A stretch of DNA of 64,000 bases, taken from positions 1 to 64,000 of the IMG/VR virus record IMGVR_UViG_3300035703_000020, one strand, 5' to 3'. A program made the translations under genes and the position numbers. The notes below the pieces were generated by a model that worked only from the letters and a program-made list of their open reading frames with translations, did not search any database and had not been told where the DNA came from. This DNA comes from a virus. This document shows positions 38,285-45,600 of this stretch, piece after piece (the first letter of the stretch is position 1; every line of letters begins with the position of its first letter).

Positions 38285-39202
38285 ATGGCATTGAAGACGT
38301 TGACCTTCCGCGAGTTCGCCCGCGCGAGGCACCAGCTCTGGCTGGAGAGGACCTACGGCCTTGCGGCCGACCCAGTCGCAGACCCGCTTAGGGGCCACCA
38401 CTACACCAACCTCTGGCGCGAGCTCGACCGCGGCACGGTGTTCCTGTTCAACGAGGTGCAGCGGCCGAGGCTCGACGACCCGCTCGAGCTCGTGCGCCAC
38501 TCGATCATCTACCGCACGTTCAACGTGCGCGAGACGTACGAGGACGTATGCTTTAGGTTCGGCAACTCCCTCCATGGGGGAGTTACCGCGGAAAATCTAT
38601 ACGAGCACCTCTCGAAGCGCGAGCGCAACTTCACCAACGCCTACGTCCGCTGCTGCGACCTGAGGCTGGTGTGCGAGCAGCTGGCCAACCTCGACGAGCA
38701 CCTCGCGCCGATCGCCGCCGGGCTGATGCACGGGGCCGAGGACGTCGCGCGCGACGCCATCTCGCGGATCTACTCGTTCGGCGCCTTCACCGGCGACCAG
38801 CTGATGATGGACCTGTGCTGGGAGGGCGGCCCGTTCAAGGCGCGGTTCAACCCAAAGTTCGGGCCCGGGGCGCAGCGCGGCCTGGCGTACTGCCTCGAGA
38901 GCGGCTTCGGCAACGTGACGCATCTGATGGACGCCGGCCACGAGGAGATCCCCGAGGACTCGCGCCCGACGGCCGGCGGGCTGTCCATAGCCTACGACAT
39001 CCGCACGCTCGAGCACACCCTGTGCGAGCTCTCGAAGCACGTGAAGTTCGAGGGGCGGGGCGAGCGGCAGGTCAAGATGCGTCGGTACCAACGCTCGGAG
39101 CGGCCCGTCGACCCGCTGCCATTCACCTGGGGCCCGCCTGCGGTAAGATCGACATCAGCAGCAGCCGAGCCATGCTCTCGACCGACACCCGCCTCCGCCT
39201 AG
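38285..39202 (+). CDS. Alpha-GPT/5-hmdU-kinase helical-domain-like protein (DNA base hypermodification)
   Basis: A 305-residue protein resembling the alpha-glutamyl/putrescinyl-thymine pyrophosphorylase group described in phages with hypermodified DNA: FREFARARHQLWLERTYGL, DPLRGHHYTNLWRELDRGT (the YRELD/FTN motif), VRHSIIYRTFN, then GDQLMMDLCWEGGP, LAYCLESGFGN and SIAYDIRTLEHTLCELSKH. Such proteins act on a pyrophosphorylated hydroxymethyl-pyrimidine in DNA and replace it with another group. The last 20 residues overlap the next gene. Motif recall only; no search was run. Confidence 0.6.
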   Translation: MALKTLTFREFARARHQLWLERTYGLAADPVADPLRGHHYTNLWRELDRGTVFLFNEVQRPRLDDPLELVRHSIIYRTFNVRETYEDVCFRFGNSLHGGVTAENLYEHLSKRERNFTNAYVRCCDLRLVCEQLANLDEHLAPIAAGLMHGAEDVARDAISRIYSFGAFTGDQLMMDLCWEGGPFKARFNPKFGPGAQRGLAYCLESGFGNVTHLMDAGHEEIPEDSRPTAGGLSIAYDIRTLEHTLCELSKHVKFEGRGERQVKMRRYQRSERPVDPLPFTWGPPAVRSTSAAAEPCSRPTPASA

Positions 39203-39483
39203 AGGACATAGCAGCGCGGATCGCCGGCGGGGTCGAGGTCTCCTTCGAGGAGATGACCTTCATCCAGAAGTGGGCCACGCATAATAGGCACGCGGCGAAG
39301 ATACTCAACCAGGCGCGGCGGGAGGCCATCCAGGGAAAGCCTGAGCCGGGCTCCCTCGACGAGTTCCTCAACGACCTCGACATCGGAGACCCGGACCCCC
39401 GCAACCACCTGATCGGCCCCCAGGACCCGATAGACCTGGCCCGCTGGTTCACCAACTCCGAGAACTGGTTCAACCAAGATTGA
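39172..39483 (+). CDS. Conserved cyanophage-type small protein
   Basis: A 103-residue protein (RLRLEDIAARIAGGVEVSFE, FIQKWATHNRHAAKILNQAR, DEFLNDLDIGDPDPRNHLIG, ARWFTNSENWF). The FLNDLDIGDPDPRNH block is one I recall from a common uncharacterised cyanophage protein. It may bind DNA or a polymerase; unproven. Confidence 0.68.
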   Translation: MLSTDTRLRLEDIAARIAGGVEVSFEEMTFIQKWATHNRHAAKILNQARREAIQGKPEPGSLDEFLNDLDIGDPDPRNHLIGPQDPIDLARWFTNSENWFNQD

Positions 39484-39499
39484 AGACACAGACACAACG

Positions 39500-40162
39500 A
39501 TGAGAATCAAACTCTCCGAATTCGAGCTCCCGGGCAACCCCGGAGTCGAGGGCGAGGTCGTCTACAAGGCCATCGACTTCGACATCAACTCCGGCACCGA
39601 CCCCAATAACCCGGACTCGTGCACCTACATGGTGTGCGGCTGGCGGGAGGACGATGGGGCCGGCGTCCTCATCCACGGGACCCAGCGCGGCGGCACCGGC
39701 CGGTACCAGTGGCGAGTGCCCCGGCTGCTGAGCGCGCCGAACGACGAGGCCGGTGGCATCACGGTCACCCGCACCGAGTTCCACAACGTCGAGGCCCTCG
39801 AGGCGCCTTACATCCGGCTGGTGGGCTGCGTGCTGACAGAGGAGCGGCCCGAGCGGCGCGCGGGCTTCTTCTACGAGGGCTGGATGGACGGCTCCGGCGA
39901 CTGGTACCCGATCGCCGTGCCCGACCGCGAGGAGACCGTCGTCAAGGCGTCGAAGGCTGGCATCCTGGTCTGCTCCGACCCGTCGGAGACCGACGCCGTC
40001 CACGTGTACTGCCTGGAGAACCACGCCTGGAAGGAGCTCCGGACCGGCTACGCCGACCCCTGGGACGTGGACGAGATCATCCCGGCCGGGGACCTCTACG
40101 TCATCCGCCTGCTCCACTCCGACGGCAAGCGCTCGGACCTCTCCTACGCGCCGAAGAAGTGA
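39500..40162 (+). CDS. Hypothetical protein
   Basis: A 220-residue protein (KLSEFELPGNPGVEGEVVYK, AGVLIHGTQRGGTGRYQWRV, FFYEGWMDGSGDWYPIAVPD, LYVIRLLHSDGKRSDLSYAP). Beta-rich with many aromatic residues; could be a surface or carbohydrate-binding protein. No family recognised. Confidence 0.6.
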   Translation: MRIKLSEFELPGNPGVEGEVVYKAIDFDINSGTDPNNPDSCTYMVCGWREDDGAGVLIHGTQRGGTGRYQWRVPRLLSAPNDEAGGITVTRTEFHNVEALEAPYIRLVGCVLTEERPERRAGFFYEGWMDGSGDWYPIAVPDREETVVKASKAGILVCSDPSETDAVHVYCLENHAWKELRTGYADPWDVDEIIPAGDLYVIRLLHSDGKRSDLSYAPKK

Positions 40163-40263
40163 TGACGGACCCGGTCTGGCCGCTCATGGCCTTCATCGGC
40201 GTCGGGCTGCTGTTCGTCGTCGGGGTCATCGCGGTCATCCTGATCGAGGCGACCAGCGAGTGA
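40162..40263 (+). CDS. Tiny single-span membrane protein
   Basis: A 33-residue protein with one strong hydrophobic span (LMAFIGVGLLFVVGVIAVIL). TGATG overlap with the previous gene. Function unknown. Confidence 0.5.
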   Translation: MTDPVWPLMAFIGVGLLFVVGVIAVILIEATSE

Positions 40264-40271
40264 AGCGTCAC

Positions 40272-40314
40272 AAGGGGGGTCCCGGAGGGGCCCCCTTCCC
40301 CGTATGATGGATCC
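40272..40314 (+). promoter_or_regulatory. Terminator hairpin plus TATGAT promoter
   Basis: AAGGGGG...CCCCCTT hairpin (40272-40296) followed by TATGAT at 40303-40308 and exactly 6 nt to the RNA ligase ATG at 40315. Confidence 0.68.
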
Positions 40315-41403
40315 ATGAGAAACGAATCCGTCCTGTTCCTGGAGTCGTGGCTGAACCGCCACGGGCTGCCCGCCCTGGCCGAACACGGCGTCCGCGTGAC
40401 GTCCGACGACCGCTACCCCGGCCTCTACTGCCTGAAGTACGGCCCGACGGCCGACAAGTCCTCCGACATCGTGCGGGTCTGCCGCGGCGCGGTGGTCGAG
40501 CTGAGCGAGGCCGACGGCCACCGCGTGGTCGCCTACGCGTTCGACCGCTTCTTCAACGCCGGCGAGCAGCAGGCGGCCGAGATCGACTGGGAGTCCGCCC
40601 GCGTGTTCGAGAAGCACGACGGCAGCCTGATCAAGCTGTTCCACCTCGACGGCCGCGGCTGGATCGTGTCCACCTCCGGCACGGTCGGGGCCGACATCCG
40701 CTTCGGCGAGATGGGCATGACGTTCGAGCAGCTGTTCTGGCGTGCGTTCAAGGCCAACTACGGCGACCCCGGCGAGAAGCTCGACCCCGGAGTCGTCTAC
40801 GTCTTCGAGCTGTGCACGCCCGACAACAAGGTCGTGGTCGACCACAAGTTCGACTACCTGCCGCTGCTGGCGGCGCGCGACGCCGCGACGATGGAGGAGA
40901 TCTACGTCGAGTCGTTCTCAGGCCAGTTCGCGATCGCGACCGAGTACGGCCACTGGTCGGACATCGGCCGCCTGATCGAGTGGGCCAACGAGCGCAAGGG
41001 CTCCGAGCACGAGGGCTTCATCGTCGTCGACAAGCACTGGAACCGCATCAAGGTGAAGGGCGAGTCGTACGTCCAGATGCACCGCGTCAAGGGCAACGGC
41101 GATCCCAGCTTCTTCGAGCTGTGGCGGAACGACGACCTGGTCGAGTTCTGGACCTACTTCCCCGAGTACAAGGAGCGGTTCCAACGCAGGCTGGCCCGCA
41201 TCGAGGACACGGCGTTCTTCGTCGAGGGCTTCGTGCGCGAGTACTCCCACATGGACCAGAAGCAGTTCGCGGCCCAGGTGCTGCAGCGCCACCCCAAGGT
41301 GAGCGGCGCCATGTTCTCGATCCGGTCCGGCAAGGCCGACGGGTTCGTCGGGTGGCTGATGCAGCAGAATGAGAAGAAGTTCGAGGAGATCTTCGGTGAG
41401 TGA
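40315..41403 (+). CDS. RNA ligase (T4 Rnl1-like)
   Basis: A 362-residue ATP-dependent nucleotidyltransferase. Lys100 in VFEKHDGSLIK is the adenylated motif I residue; GVVYVFELCTPDNKVVV gives motif IIIa/III, EHEGFIVVDKHWNRIKVKG motifs IV and V. It joins RNA 3'-OH and 5'-P ends. The C-terminal 110 residues are helical as in T4 Rnl1, which repairs tRNAs cut by host anticodon nucleases. The kinase and phosphatase needed to heal ends lie at 45160-46292. Confidence 0.9.
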   Translation: MRNESVLFLESWLNRHGLPALAEHGVRVTSDDRYPGLYCLKYGPTADKSSDIVRVCRGAVVELSEADGHRVVAYAFDRFFNAGEQQAAEIDWESARVFEKHDGSLIKLFHLDGRGWIVSTSGTVGADIRFGEMGMTFEQLFWRAFKANYGDPGEKLDPGVVYVFELCTPDNKVVVDHKFDYLPLLAARDAATMEEIYVESFSGQFAIATEYGHWSDIGRLIEWANERKGSEHEGFIVVDKHWNRIKVKGESYVQMHRVKGNGDPSFFELWRNDDLVEFWTYFPEYKERFQRRLARIEDTAFFVEGFVREYSHMDQKQFAAQVLQRHPKVSGAMFSIRSGKADGFVGWLMQQNEKKFEEIFGE

Positions 41404-41638
41404 AGTCAACGTGCCCGACCTCTGGGGAAACAAACCAGAAGTGAACGAGAGCATCGCCCTGCAGCCCGAGGTCAACAGCTGGCAACCGACCAGCAGCTCG
41501 TTCAACATCAGTGTCCCGCAACACGTCGGTCATTGGGTCATCTCGGGTAACTTCCACGTCTATGTCAAGAAACGTCCCAACCGCCTCAACCGCTTCATGA
41601 CAAGGGTGCTGCTCGGGTGGGAGTGGGCAGACGCGTGA
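41396..41638 (+). CDS. Hypothetical small protein
   Basis: A GTG-start 80-residue protein (VNVPDLWGNKPEVNESIALQ, FNISVPQHVGHWVISGNFHV, KRPNRLNRFMTRVLLGWEWA). The C-terminal basic/Trp block resembles a common cyanophage hypothetical protein. It overlaps the ligase by 8 nt. Confidence 0.55.
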   Translation: MSEVNVPDLWGNKPEVNESIALQPEVNSWQPTSSSFNISVPQHVGHWVISGNFHVYVKKRPNRLNRFMTRVLLGWEWADA

Positions 41639-41787
41639 CTGAAGACCTGAAGTCTGAACCTAAAGTCACTAGGGTTGAGGTCATCGACCACGAAGGCCGA
41701 TCCTATGTCAACTGGGACGAGCGTAACAGGGTCGAACTCTCGTACCAGGATGATGGACGCACACTCAAGATCTTCATAAGCCGGTGA
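41635..41787 (+). CDS. Conserved cyanophage-type small protein
   Basis: A GTG-start 50-residue protein (VTEDLKSEPKVTRVEVIDHE, GRSYVNWDERNRVELSYQDD, GRTLKIFIS). The YVNW...DDGRTLKIFI pattern is one I recall from many cyanophages. Function unknown. GTGA overlaps at both ends. Confidence 0.62.
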   Translation: MTEDLKSEPKVTRVEVIDHEGRSYVNWDERNRVELSYQDDGRTLKIFISR

Positions 41788-42413
41788 CGACTGTCCGCTT
41801 CATCGGGGACGTCCACGGAAAGTGGACTCGCTACAAGAAACTCATCAAAAGCTGCCCAAGGTCGATCCAAGTCGGTGACTTCGGAGTAGGATTCTACAAC
41901 CCGCGCACGGAGTCCTACAGCCGTCCGCCGTACGACTCGATGTGCAAGGGCGACCACAAGTTCATCAGAGGCAACCATGATAACCCCACGCAGTGCCGTT
42001 CTCATCCGTTTTGGATCGCTGACGGCTCGCTTCTCGACGGCCGCGTGTTCTGCGTTGGCGGCGCTATGTCGATCGACAAGCACCTCCGCACGGAAGGCTG
42101 GGACTGGTGGCCGGACGAGGAGCTCAGCTACGCCCAGTTCCTCGAACTCATTCAGGCGTACGAGGAGGCCCGCCCGAGCGTGGTGGTCTCGCACGAGTGC
42201 CCGGAGACCGTCGTGAACCATGTGCTCGCCGCCAAGGGCAAGTACAAGTACGACATCCCGAGCATCACCCGGCAGTTCTTCGACAACCTCCTCCACGTCC
42301 ACAAACCCGAGCTGTGGATCCACGGCCACTGGCACTTCGACCACCACACCGTGTTCGACGGGGTCGAGTTCGTGGGCCTCGGGGAGCTATCCCACCTGGA
42401 CCTGGAGGTCTGA
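41784..42413 (+). CDS. Metallophosphoesterase 1
   Basis: A GTG-start 209-residue protein with all motifs of the calcineurin-like fold: FIGDVHGKW, QVGDFGVGF, IRGNHDNP, VVSHECPE and IHGHWHFD. It hydrolyses a phosphomono- or diester, perhaps RNA ends or a nucleotide signal. Such proteins occur in many cyanophages without a known substrate. Confidence 0.85.
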   Translation: MTTVRFIGDVHGKWTRYKKLIKSCPRSIQVGDFGVGFYNPRTESYSRPPYDSMCKGDHKFIRGNHDNPTQCRSHPFWIADGSLLDGRVFCVGGAMSIDKHLRTEGWDWWPDEELSYAQFLELIQAYEEARPSVVVSHECPETVVNHVLAAKGKYKYDIPSITRQFFDNLLHVHKPELWIHGHWHFDHHTVFDGVEFVGLGELSHLDLEV

Positions 42414-42595
42414 TGGACACCATCCACAAGGCGATCTACGCCGTTGACCACTATCAGATGACACGCAAGCAGCAGCTCTGGGGCGACGTCTACCGCTGCG
42501 CCTTCTACCGCTGGAAGGCCTCCGACTACCGTTCCGAGGGCGACTACGCCACGATGGTCGCCGCCCTCGGCCTCGGGGACCGGTTCTGGGAGTGA
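42413..42595 (+). CDS. Hypothetical small protein
   Basis: A 60-residue protein (MDTIHKAIYAVDHYQMTRKQ, FYRWKASDYRSEGDYATMVA). Overlaps the previous stop. No family recognised. Confidence 0.5.
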   Translation: MDTIHKAIYAVDHYQMTRKQQLWGDVYRCAFYRWKASDYRSEGDYATMVAALGLGDRFWE

Positions 42596-42657
42596 CACGG
42601 AGCACCCCTCACCGCCCCGGCGCCAGAAGCACAATACACCAAGAGAAAACCAACACC

Positions 42658-43056
42658 ATGCGAAGCAACGAGTCCCAGGGCATCGTCATCATCGGCCTGC
42701 TGGGCGCGATCGTCGTCGGCGGCCTCGCGTTCGGCCTGCCCCAGTACGGCGTCTACACCAAGACCCTGAACGGCAAGGCCCAGCTGCAGGAAGCCGAGTT
42801 CACCCGCCAGGTGGCGGTGCTCGAGGCCAAGGCCAAGCTCGACTCCGCGAAGGAGCTGGCCCAGGCCGAGGTCGAGCGCGCCAAGGGCGTCGCCCAGGCC
42901 AACCAGATCATCGGCGACAGCCTCAAGGGCAACCGCGAGTACCTCCAGTACCTCTACATCACCGGCCTCGAGGAGGGCAGCCAGAAGGGCAACGTGACGA
43001 TCTACGTGCCGACCGAGGGCGGCATGCCGGTGCCCACCCTCCAGATGAACAAGTGA
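42658..43056 (+). CDS. Membrane-anchored coiled-coil protein, SPFH C-terminal-like
   Basis: A 132-residue protein with one N-terminal membrane span (GIVIIGLLGAIVVGGLAFGL), a coiled coil (QEAEFTRQVAVLEAKAKLDS, AQAEVERAKGVAQANQIIG) and GDSLKGNREYLQYLYITGLE, as in the C-terminal part of SPFH/band-7 proteins, which form membrane-bound rings. The SPFH domain itself is missing. Phage versions of this truncated type occur; role unknown. Confidence 0.7.
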   Translation: MRSNESQGIVIIGLLGAIVVGGLAFGLPQYGVYTKTLNGKAQLQEAEFTRQVAVLEAKAKLDSAKELAQAEVERAKGVAQANQIIGDSLKGNREYLQYLYITGLEEGSQKGNVTIYVPTEGGMPVPTLQMNK

Positions 43057-43135
43057 GGGACCTCGAGATAGCGGCCCGCCTGGCTTCACCCCGGAGGAGT
43101 TCGAGAAGCTTCTCGAGGAACACATCGCGAAGGCC

Positions 43136-43270
43136 ATGTTCGACGCGATCGTCTCCTACCTGAAGAAGACCGCCGACATCATGGACGAGACCGGGCTGAG
43201 GGCGATGACGGCGGACGACCTCCGCCGCGTCGCGCTGGAAATGTCAGTACAAGGCTACGAACCGCAATGA
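43136..43270 (+). CDS. Small conserved protein with defective 5' end
   Basis: From the ATG at 43136 this gives 44 residues (MFDAIVSYLKKTADIMDETG, LRAMTADDLRRVALEMS). Coding-like sequence in the same frame continues upstream (GFTPEEFEKLLEEHIAKA, from about 43080) but has no start codon before the stop at 43047, while a GTG at 43054 lies in the neighbouring frame. Either a frameshift has cut the gene or the short form is used. Confidence 0.45.
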   Translation: MFDAIVSYLKKTADIMDETGLRAMTADDLRRVALEMSVQGYEPQ

Positions 43271-43476
43271 CTGGATACACATTCGAGGTGTGGGCCGACC
43301 ATACCATGTCGGGGGCGGACGGCAGGGCCGTCTACGTCGCGCGGGTTGCCGATCCGTTCGGGCTCGTGATAGGCGAGGTGAGGAGCCTCTCCGAGGACAC
43401 AACGCTGAGGCTGGCAAATGAGCTTAAGAAGGGGGACAAGGGGCGCTACGCCGCTGACCACGGTCTCTGCGCCTGA
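43267..43476 (+). CDS. Hypothetical small protein
   Basis: A 69-residue protein (YTFEVWADHTMSGADGRAVY, VARVADPFGLVIGEVRSLS). Beta-rich; no family recognised. ATGA overlap with the previous gene. Confidence 0.5.
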   Translation: MTGYTFEVWADHTMSGADGRAVYVARVADPFGLVIGEVRSLSEDTTLRLANELKKGDKGRYAADHGLCA

Positions 43477-43477
43477 G

Positions 43478-43624
43478 ATGACCCGCATGCAGGAGCTCTG
43501 GGATGTCATGAACGACGTCGGGATCGCCAGTATGACGGTCAACGAGCTCGAGGAGTGGTCGTACCTGATGGCCAAGAGCCTCGAGGGCAAGGGCGACCCC
43601 ACCCACGACGTGCCAGTCAAGTAA
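43478..43624 (+). CDS. Hypothetical small protein
   Basis: A 48-residue acidic helical protein (MTRMQELWDVMNDVGIASMT, VNELEEWSYLMAKSLEGKGD). No family recognised. Confidence 0.5.
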   Translation: MTRMQELWDVMNDVGIASMTVNELEEWSYLMAKSLEGKGDPTHDVPVK

Positions 43625-43673
43625 GCGCACGCCAAATGACCGGAGTCCCGCGCGAGCGCGGTAGAATTCGGCT
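43625..43673 (+). promoter_or_regulatory. 37-nt-spaced box promoter, leaderless type
   Basis: GCGCACGCC at 43625 is 37 nt before TAGAAT (43662-43667), which is 6 nt before the ATG at 43674. CGCGCGAGCGCG forms a palindrome in the spacer. Confidence 0.65.
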
Positions 43674-44420
43674 ATGAGACTGAGAGATCAAACCAACAAG
43701 ATGCCGATCCCAATGGGACCAGCCCCGCCGCGCGAGCAGCGGGGCATTTTACTTACGGACCACCGGCTCGACGAGCGCTCGGTGGTCGTCATCGGCGACG
43801 TGCACGGCTGCGCGCAGGCGCTGCGCGACCTGCTCGTCGACGTCGTCAACACCGGCTGCCAGGTCGTCTTCGTGGGCGACCTGATGGACAGGGGCACCCA
43901 CTTCAAGTCGGTGCTCACGATCGTGCACTCGATGTGCACTGACCCAGAGAAGTGGGGCGTCAGCCGCGCCACGTGCCTGATGGGCAACCACGAGCGGATG
44001 ATCCTCGACGCCTACTCGAACTCGTGGGACGACGGGTGGAGGCTCTGGATGCGGAACGGCGGGCTCGTCGAGGACTTCCAGTACATCAGCGATTCCGGCC
44101 GCTGGGGCTGGCTCAACGGCCTCCCGCTCTGGTACGAGCACGAGAAAAGGGTGGAGTGGGAGGGGGAGGCCTTGCAGCTGCTGGTCACCCACGGGTCGGT
44201 CGAGCCGGGGAAGCCCTTGCGGCAGCAGGACCCGGAGACGCTCTACTGGGGCCGTGCCATCCGCGGCTACTCCCGCGACCACCTGACCGTCCACGGCCAC
44301 ACGATCTGCCACGGCGGCGAGCCGATGCAGTACGACACCGAGACCGGCAAGGTCGTCCGGATCGACACCGGCTCCTACATGACCGGCATCGTGACCGGGC
44401 TGGCGCTGAGGGAGGCGTGA
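43674..44420 (+). CDS. PPP-family serine/threonine-type phosphatase
   Basis: A 248-residue protein with the lambda-phosphatase/PPP motif set: VVIGDVHGCAQAL, VFVGDLMDRGTHF, TCLMGNHERMIL, LVTHGSVEPG and LTVHGHTICHGG. It could remove phosphate from proteins, RNA or nucleotides. The first 30 residues are a variable lead-in. Third phosphoesterase-type gene within 5 kb, beside RNA-repair genes. Confidence 0.87.
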   Translation: MRLRDQTNKMPIPMGPAPPREQRGILLTDHRLDERSVVVIGDVHGCAQALRDLLVDVVNTGCQVVFVGDLMDRGTHFKSVLTIVHSMCTDPEKWGVSRATCLMGNHERMILDAYSNSWDDGWRLWMRNGGLVEDFQYISDSGRWGWLNGLPLWYEHEKRVEWEGEALQLLVTHGSVEPGKPLRQQDPETLYWGRAIRGYSRDHLTVHGHTICHGGEPMQYDTETGKVVRIDTGSYMTGIVTGLALREA

Positions 44421-44890
44421 TGTTCGACCTCTCGCGCTACGAGCTCATGTGCGAGCTCACGCCCGACGGCGGTAAGCTGCGGCCGTCGTGGGACCGCGCC
44501 TTCTGGGCCAAGAAGGTCCTCAGCAAGCCGCGCTCCGTCGTGTACGTCATCACGATAGGCGACGAGGTGTACAAGATCGGGATGACCGACTGCAACGTCT
44601 CGATGATCATCAACGGCTACTGCAAGAGCGACTTCCTTAGGGACCGGGCCGCGCACCGCGAGGTCCTGGCCGCGGCGGTCGCCGCCGGCGTGCCGGTGCG
44701 CTTCCACGGCTACCTCGTCGAGATGCCCCCGGTGGCCGTCACGCTCCCGAGCGGCGAGACCGCGCAGGTCAGGCCCAGGTGCGGCGGGGAGCTGGAGAGG
44801 GACGCCCTGAGGGCCTACGAGGCGGCCCACGGCGAGCTCCCGAGGGGCAACCACTTCGAGCGGGCGCCCAAGGGCCGGCGTGCCAATTGA
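44420..44890 (+). CDS. Possible GIY-YIG-like domain protein
   Basis: A 156-residue protein with VVYVITIGDEVYKIGMTD, reminiscent of the GIY-YIG/T5orf172 nuclease core, followed by YCKSDFLRDRAAHREVLAAA and VRFHGYLVEMPPVAVTLPSG. The distal catalytic Glu/Asn cannot be placed with certainty, so an inactive or different fold is possible. Confidence 0.45.
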   Translation: MFDLSRYELMCELTPDGGKLRPSWDRAFWAKKVLSKPRSVVYVITIGDEVYKIGMTDCNVSMIINGYCKSDFLRDRAAHREVLAAAVAAGVPVRFHGYLVEMPPVAVTLPSGETAQVRPRCGGELERDALRAYEAAHGELPRGNHFERAPKGRRAN

Positions 44891-44894
44891 CGAG

Positions 44895-44953
44895 GTGCAC
44901 ACCTTTTTAACCGGAGGGTCCCCGGGCGGCCTATGATACTTGTATCGAAACGA
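44895..44953 (+). promoter_or_regulatory. 37-nt-spaced box promoter
   Basis: GTGCACACC at 44895 is 37 nt before TATGAT (44932-44937); TTAACC lies 19 nt before it. ATC rather than ATG stands 6 nt after the -10 box, followed by GAAACGA and the ATG at 44954. Confidence 0.66.
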
Positions 44954-45163
44954 ATGAGACAAGTGAACGCCATCCAGATCCCCGCCCACGTCAAGAACGC
45001 CCGCCGCGCCGAGAAGCTCGCGGCCGACGAGTTCTGGGCCTACCACGCCGAGATCGCGGGCAAGAAGCCCGTCGACGCCAAGTACAATGCGCTCTTCGAG
45101 AGCATGAATGCCGCGCGCGTCCGCCGCGTCGAGGCCGTCCGCCAGTTCACCCTGGGGCTGTGA
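44954..45163 (+). CDS. Hypothetical small basic protein
   Basis: A 69-residue basic helical protein (IPAHVKNARRAEKLAADEFW, ESMNAARVRRVEAVRQFTLG). Overlaps the kinase start; may be co-translated. Confidence 0.52.
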   Translation: MRQVNAIQIPAHVKNARRAEKLAADEFWAYHAEIAGKKPVDAKYNALFESMNAARVRRVEAVRQFTLGL

Positions 45164-45600
45164 TGCTGATCGCCCACGTGATGATCGGGGCCCCGGGCTC
45201 CGGCAAGTCGACCTCGGCCTCGACGCTGGCCGCGATGTTCGACTCCGTCGTCGTGTCCACCGACGCCGTCCGCGCCGAGCTGTGGGGCGACGAGTCGGTC
45301 CAGGGCGACTGGGCCGAGGTGTCCCGCGAGGTTAACCGGCGCATACGCTGCGCAGCCGCCGCCGGCCGCAACGTCGTGCTCGACGCCACCCACGCCAAGC
45401 GCGCCTACCGCCGCCGCGCGGTCGAGATGCTCCGCGATTCGGGCTACGAGTCCGTCGTGCCCATGCTGGTGCACCCGCCCCTCGAGACGTGCCTGGGCCG
45501 CAACGAGCGGCGCGATCGCGTCGTCCCCGCCGACGTCGTCGAGCGGATGTGGCGCGCGATCGAGCAGAACAAGAACGATATTCAACAGGACTTCGAATGA
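45160..45600 (+). CDS. P-loop polynucleotide-kinase-like protein
   Basis: A 146-residue AAA_33/PNK-type kinase: Walker A GAPGSGKSTSAS near the N-terminus, VVVSTDAVRAELWGD (substrate Asp/Arg), VVLDATHAKRAYRR, and the lid CLGRNERRDRVVPADVVERM. It matches the kinase module of bacterial Pnkp, which phosphorylates 5'-OH RNA ends. It starts GTG-ATG and overlaps the following phosphatase by 4 nt, which strengthens the pairing. Confidence 0.82.
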   Translation: MMLIAHVMIGAPGSGKSTSASTLAAMFDSVVVSTDAVRAELWGDESVQGDWAEVSREVNRRIRCAAAAGRNVVLDATHAKRAYRRRAVEMLRDSGYESVVPMLVHPPLETCLGRNERRDRVVPADVVERMWRAIEQNKNDIQQDFE

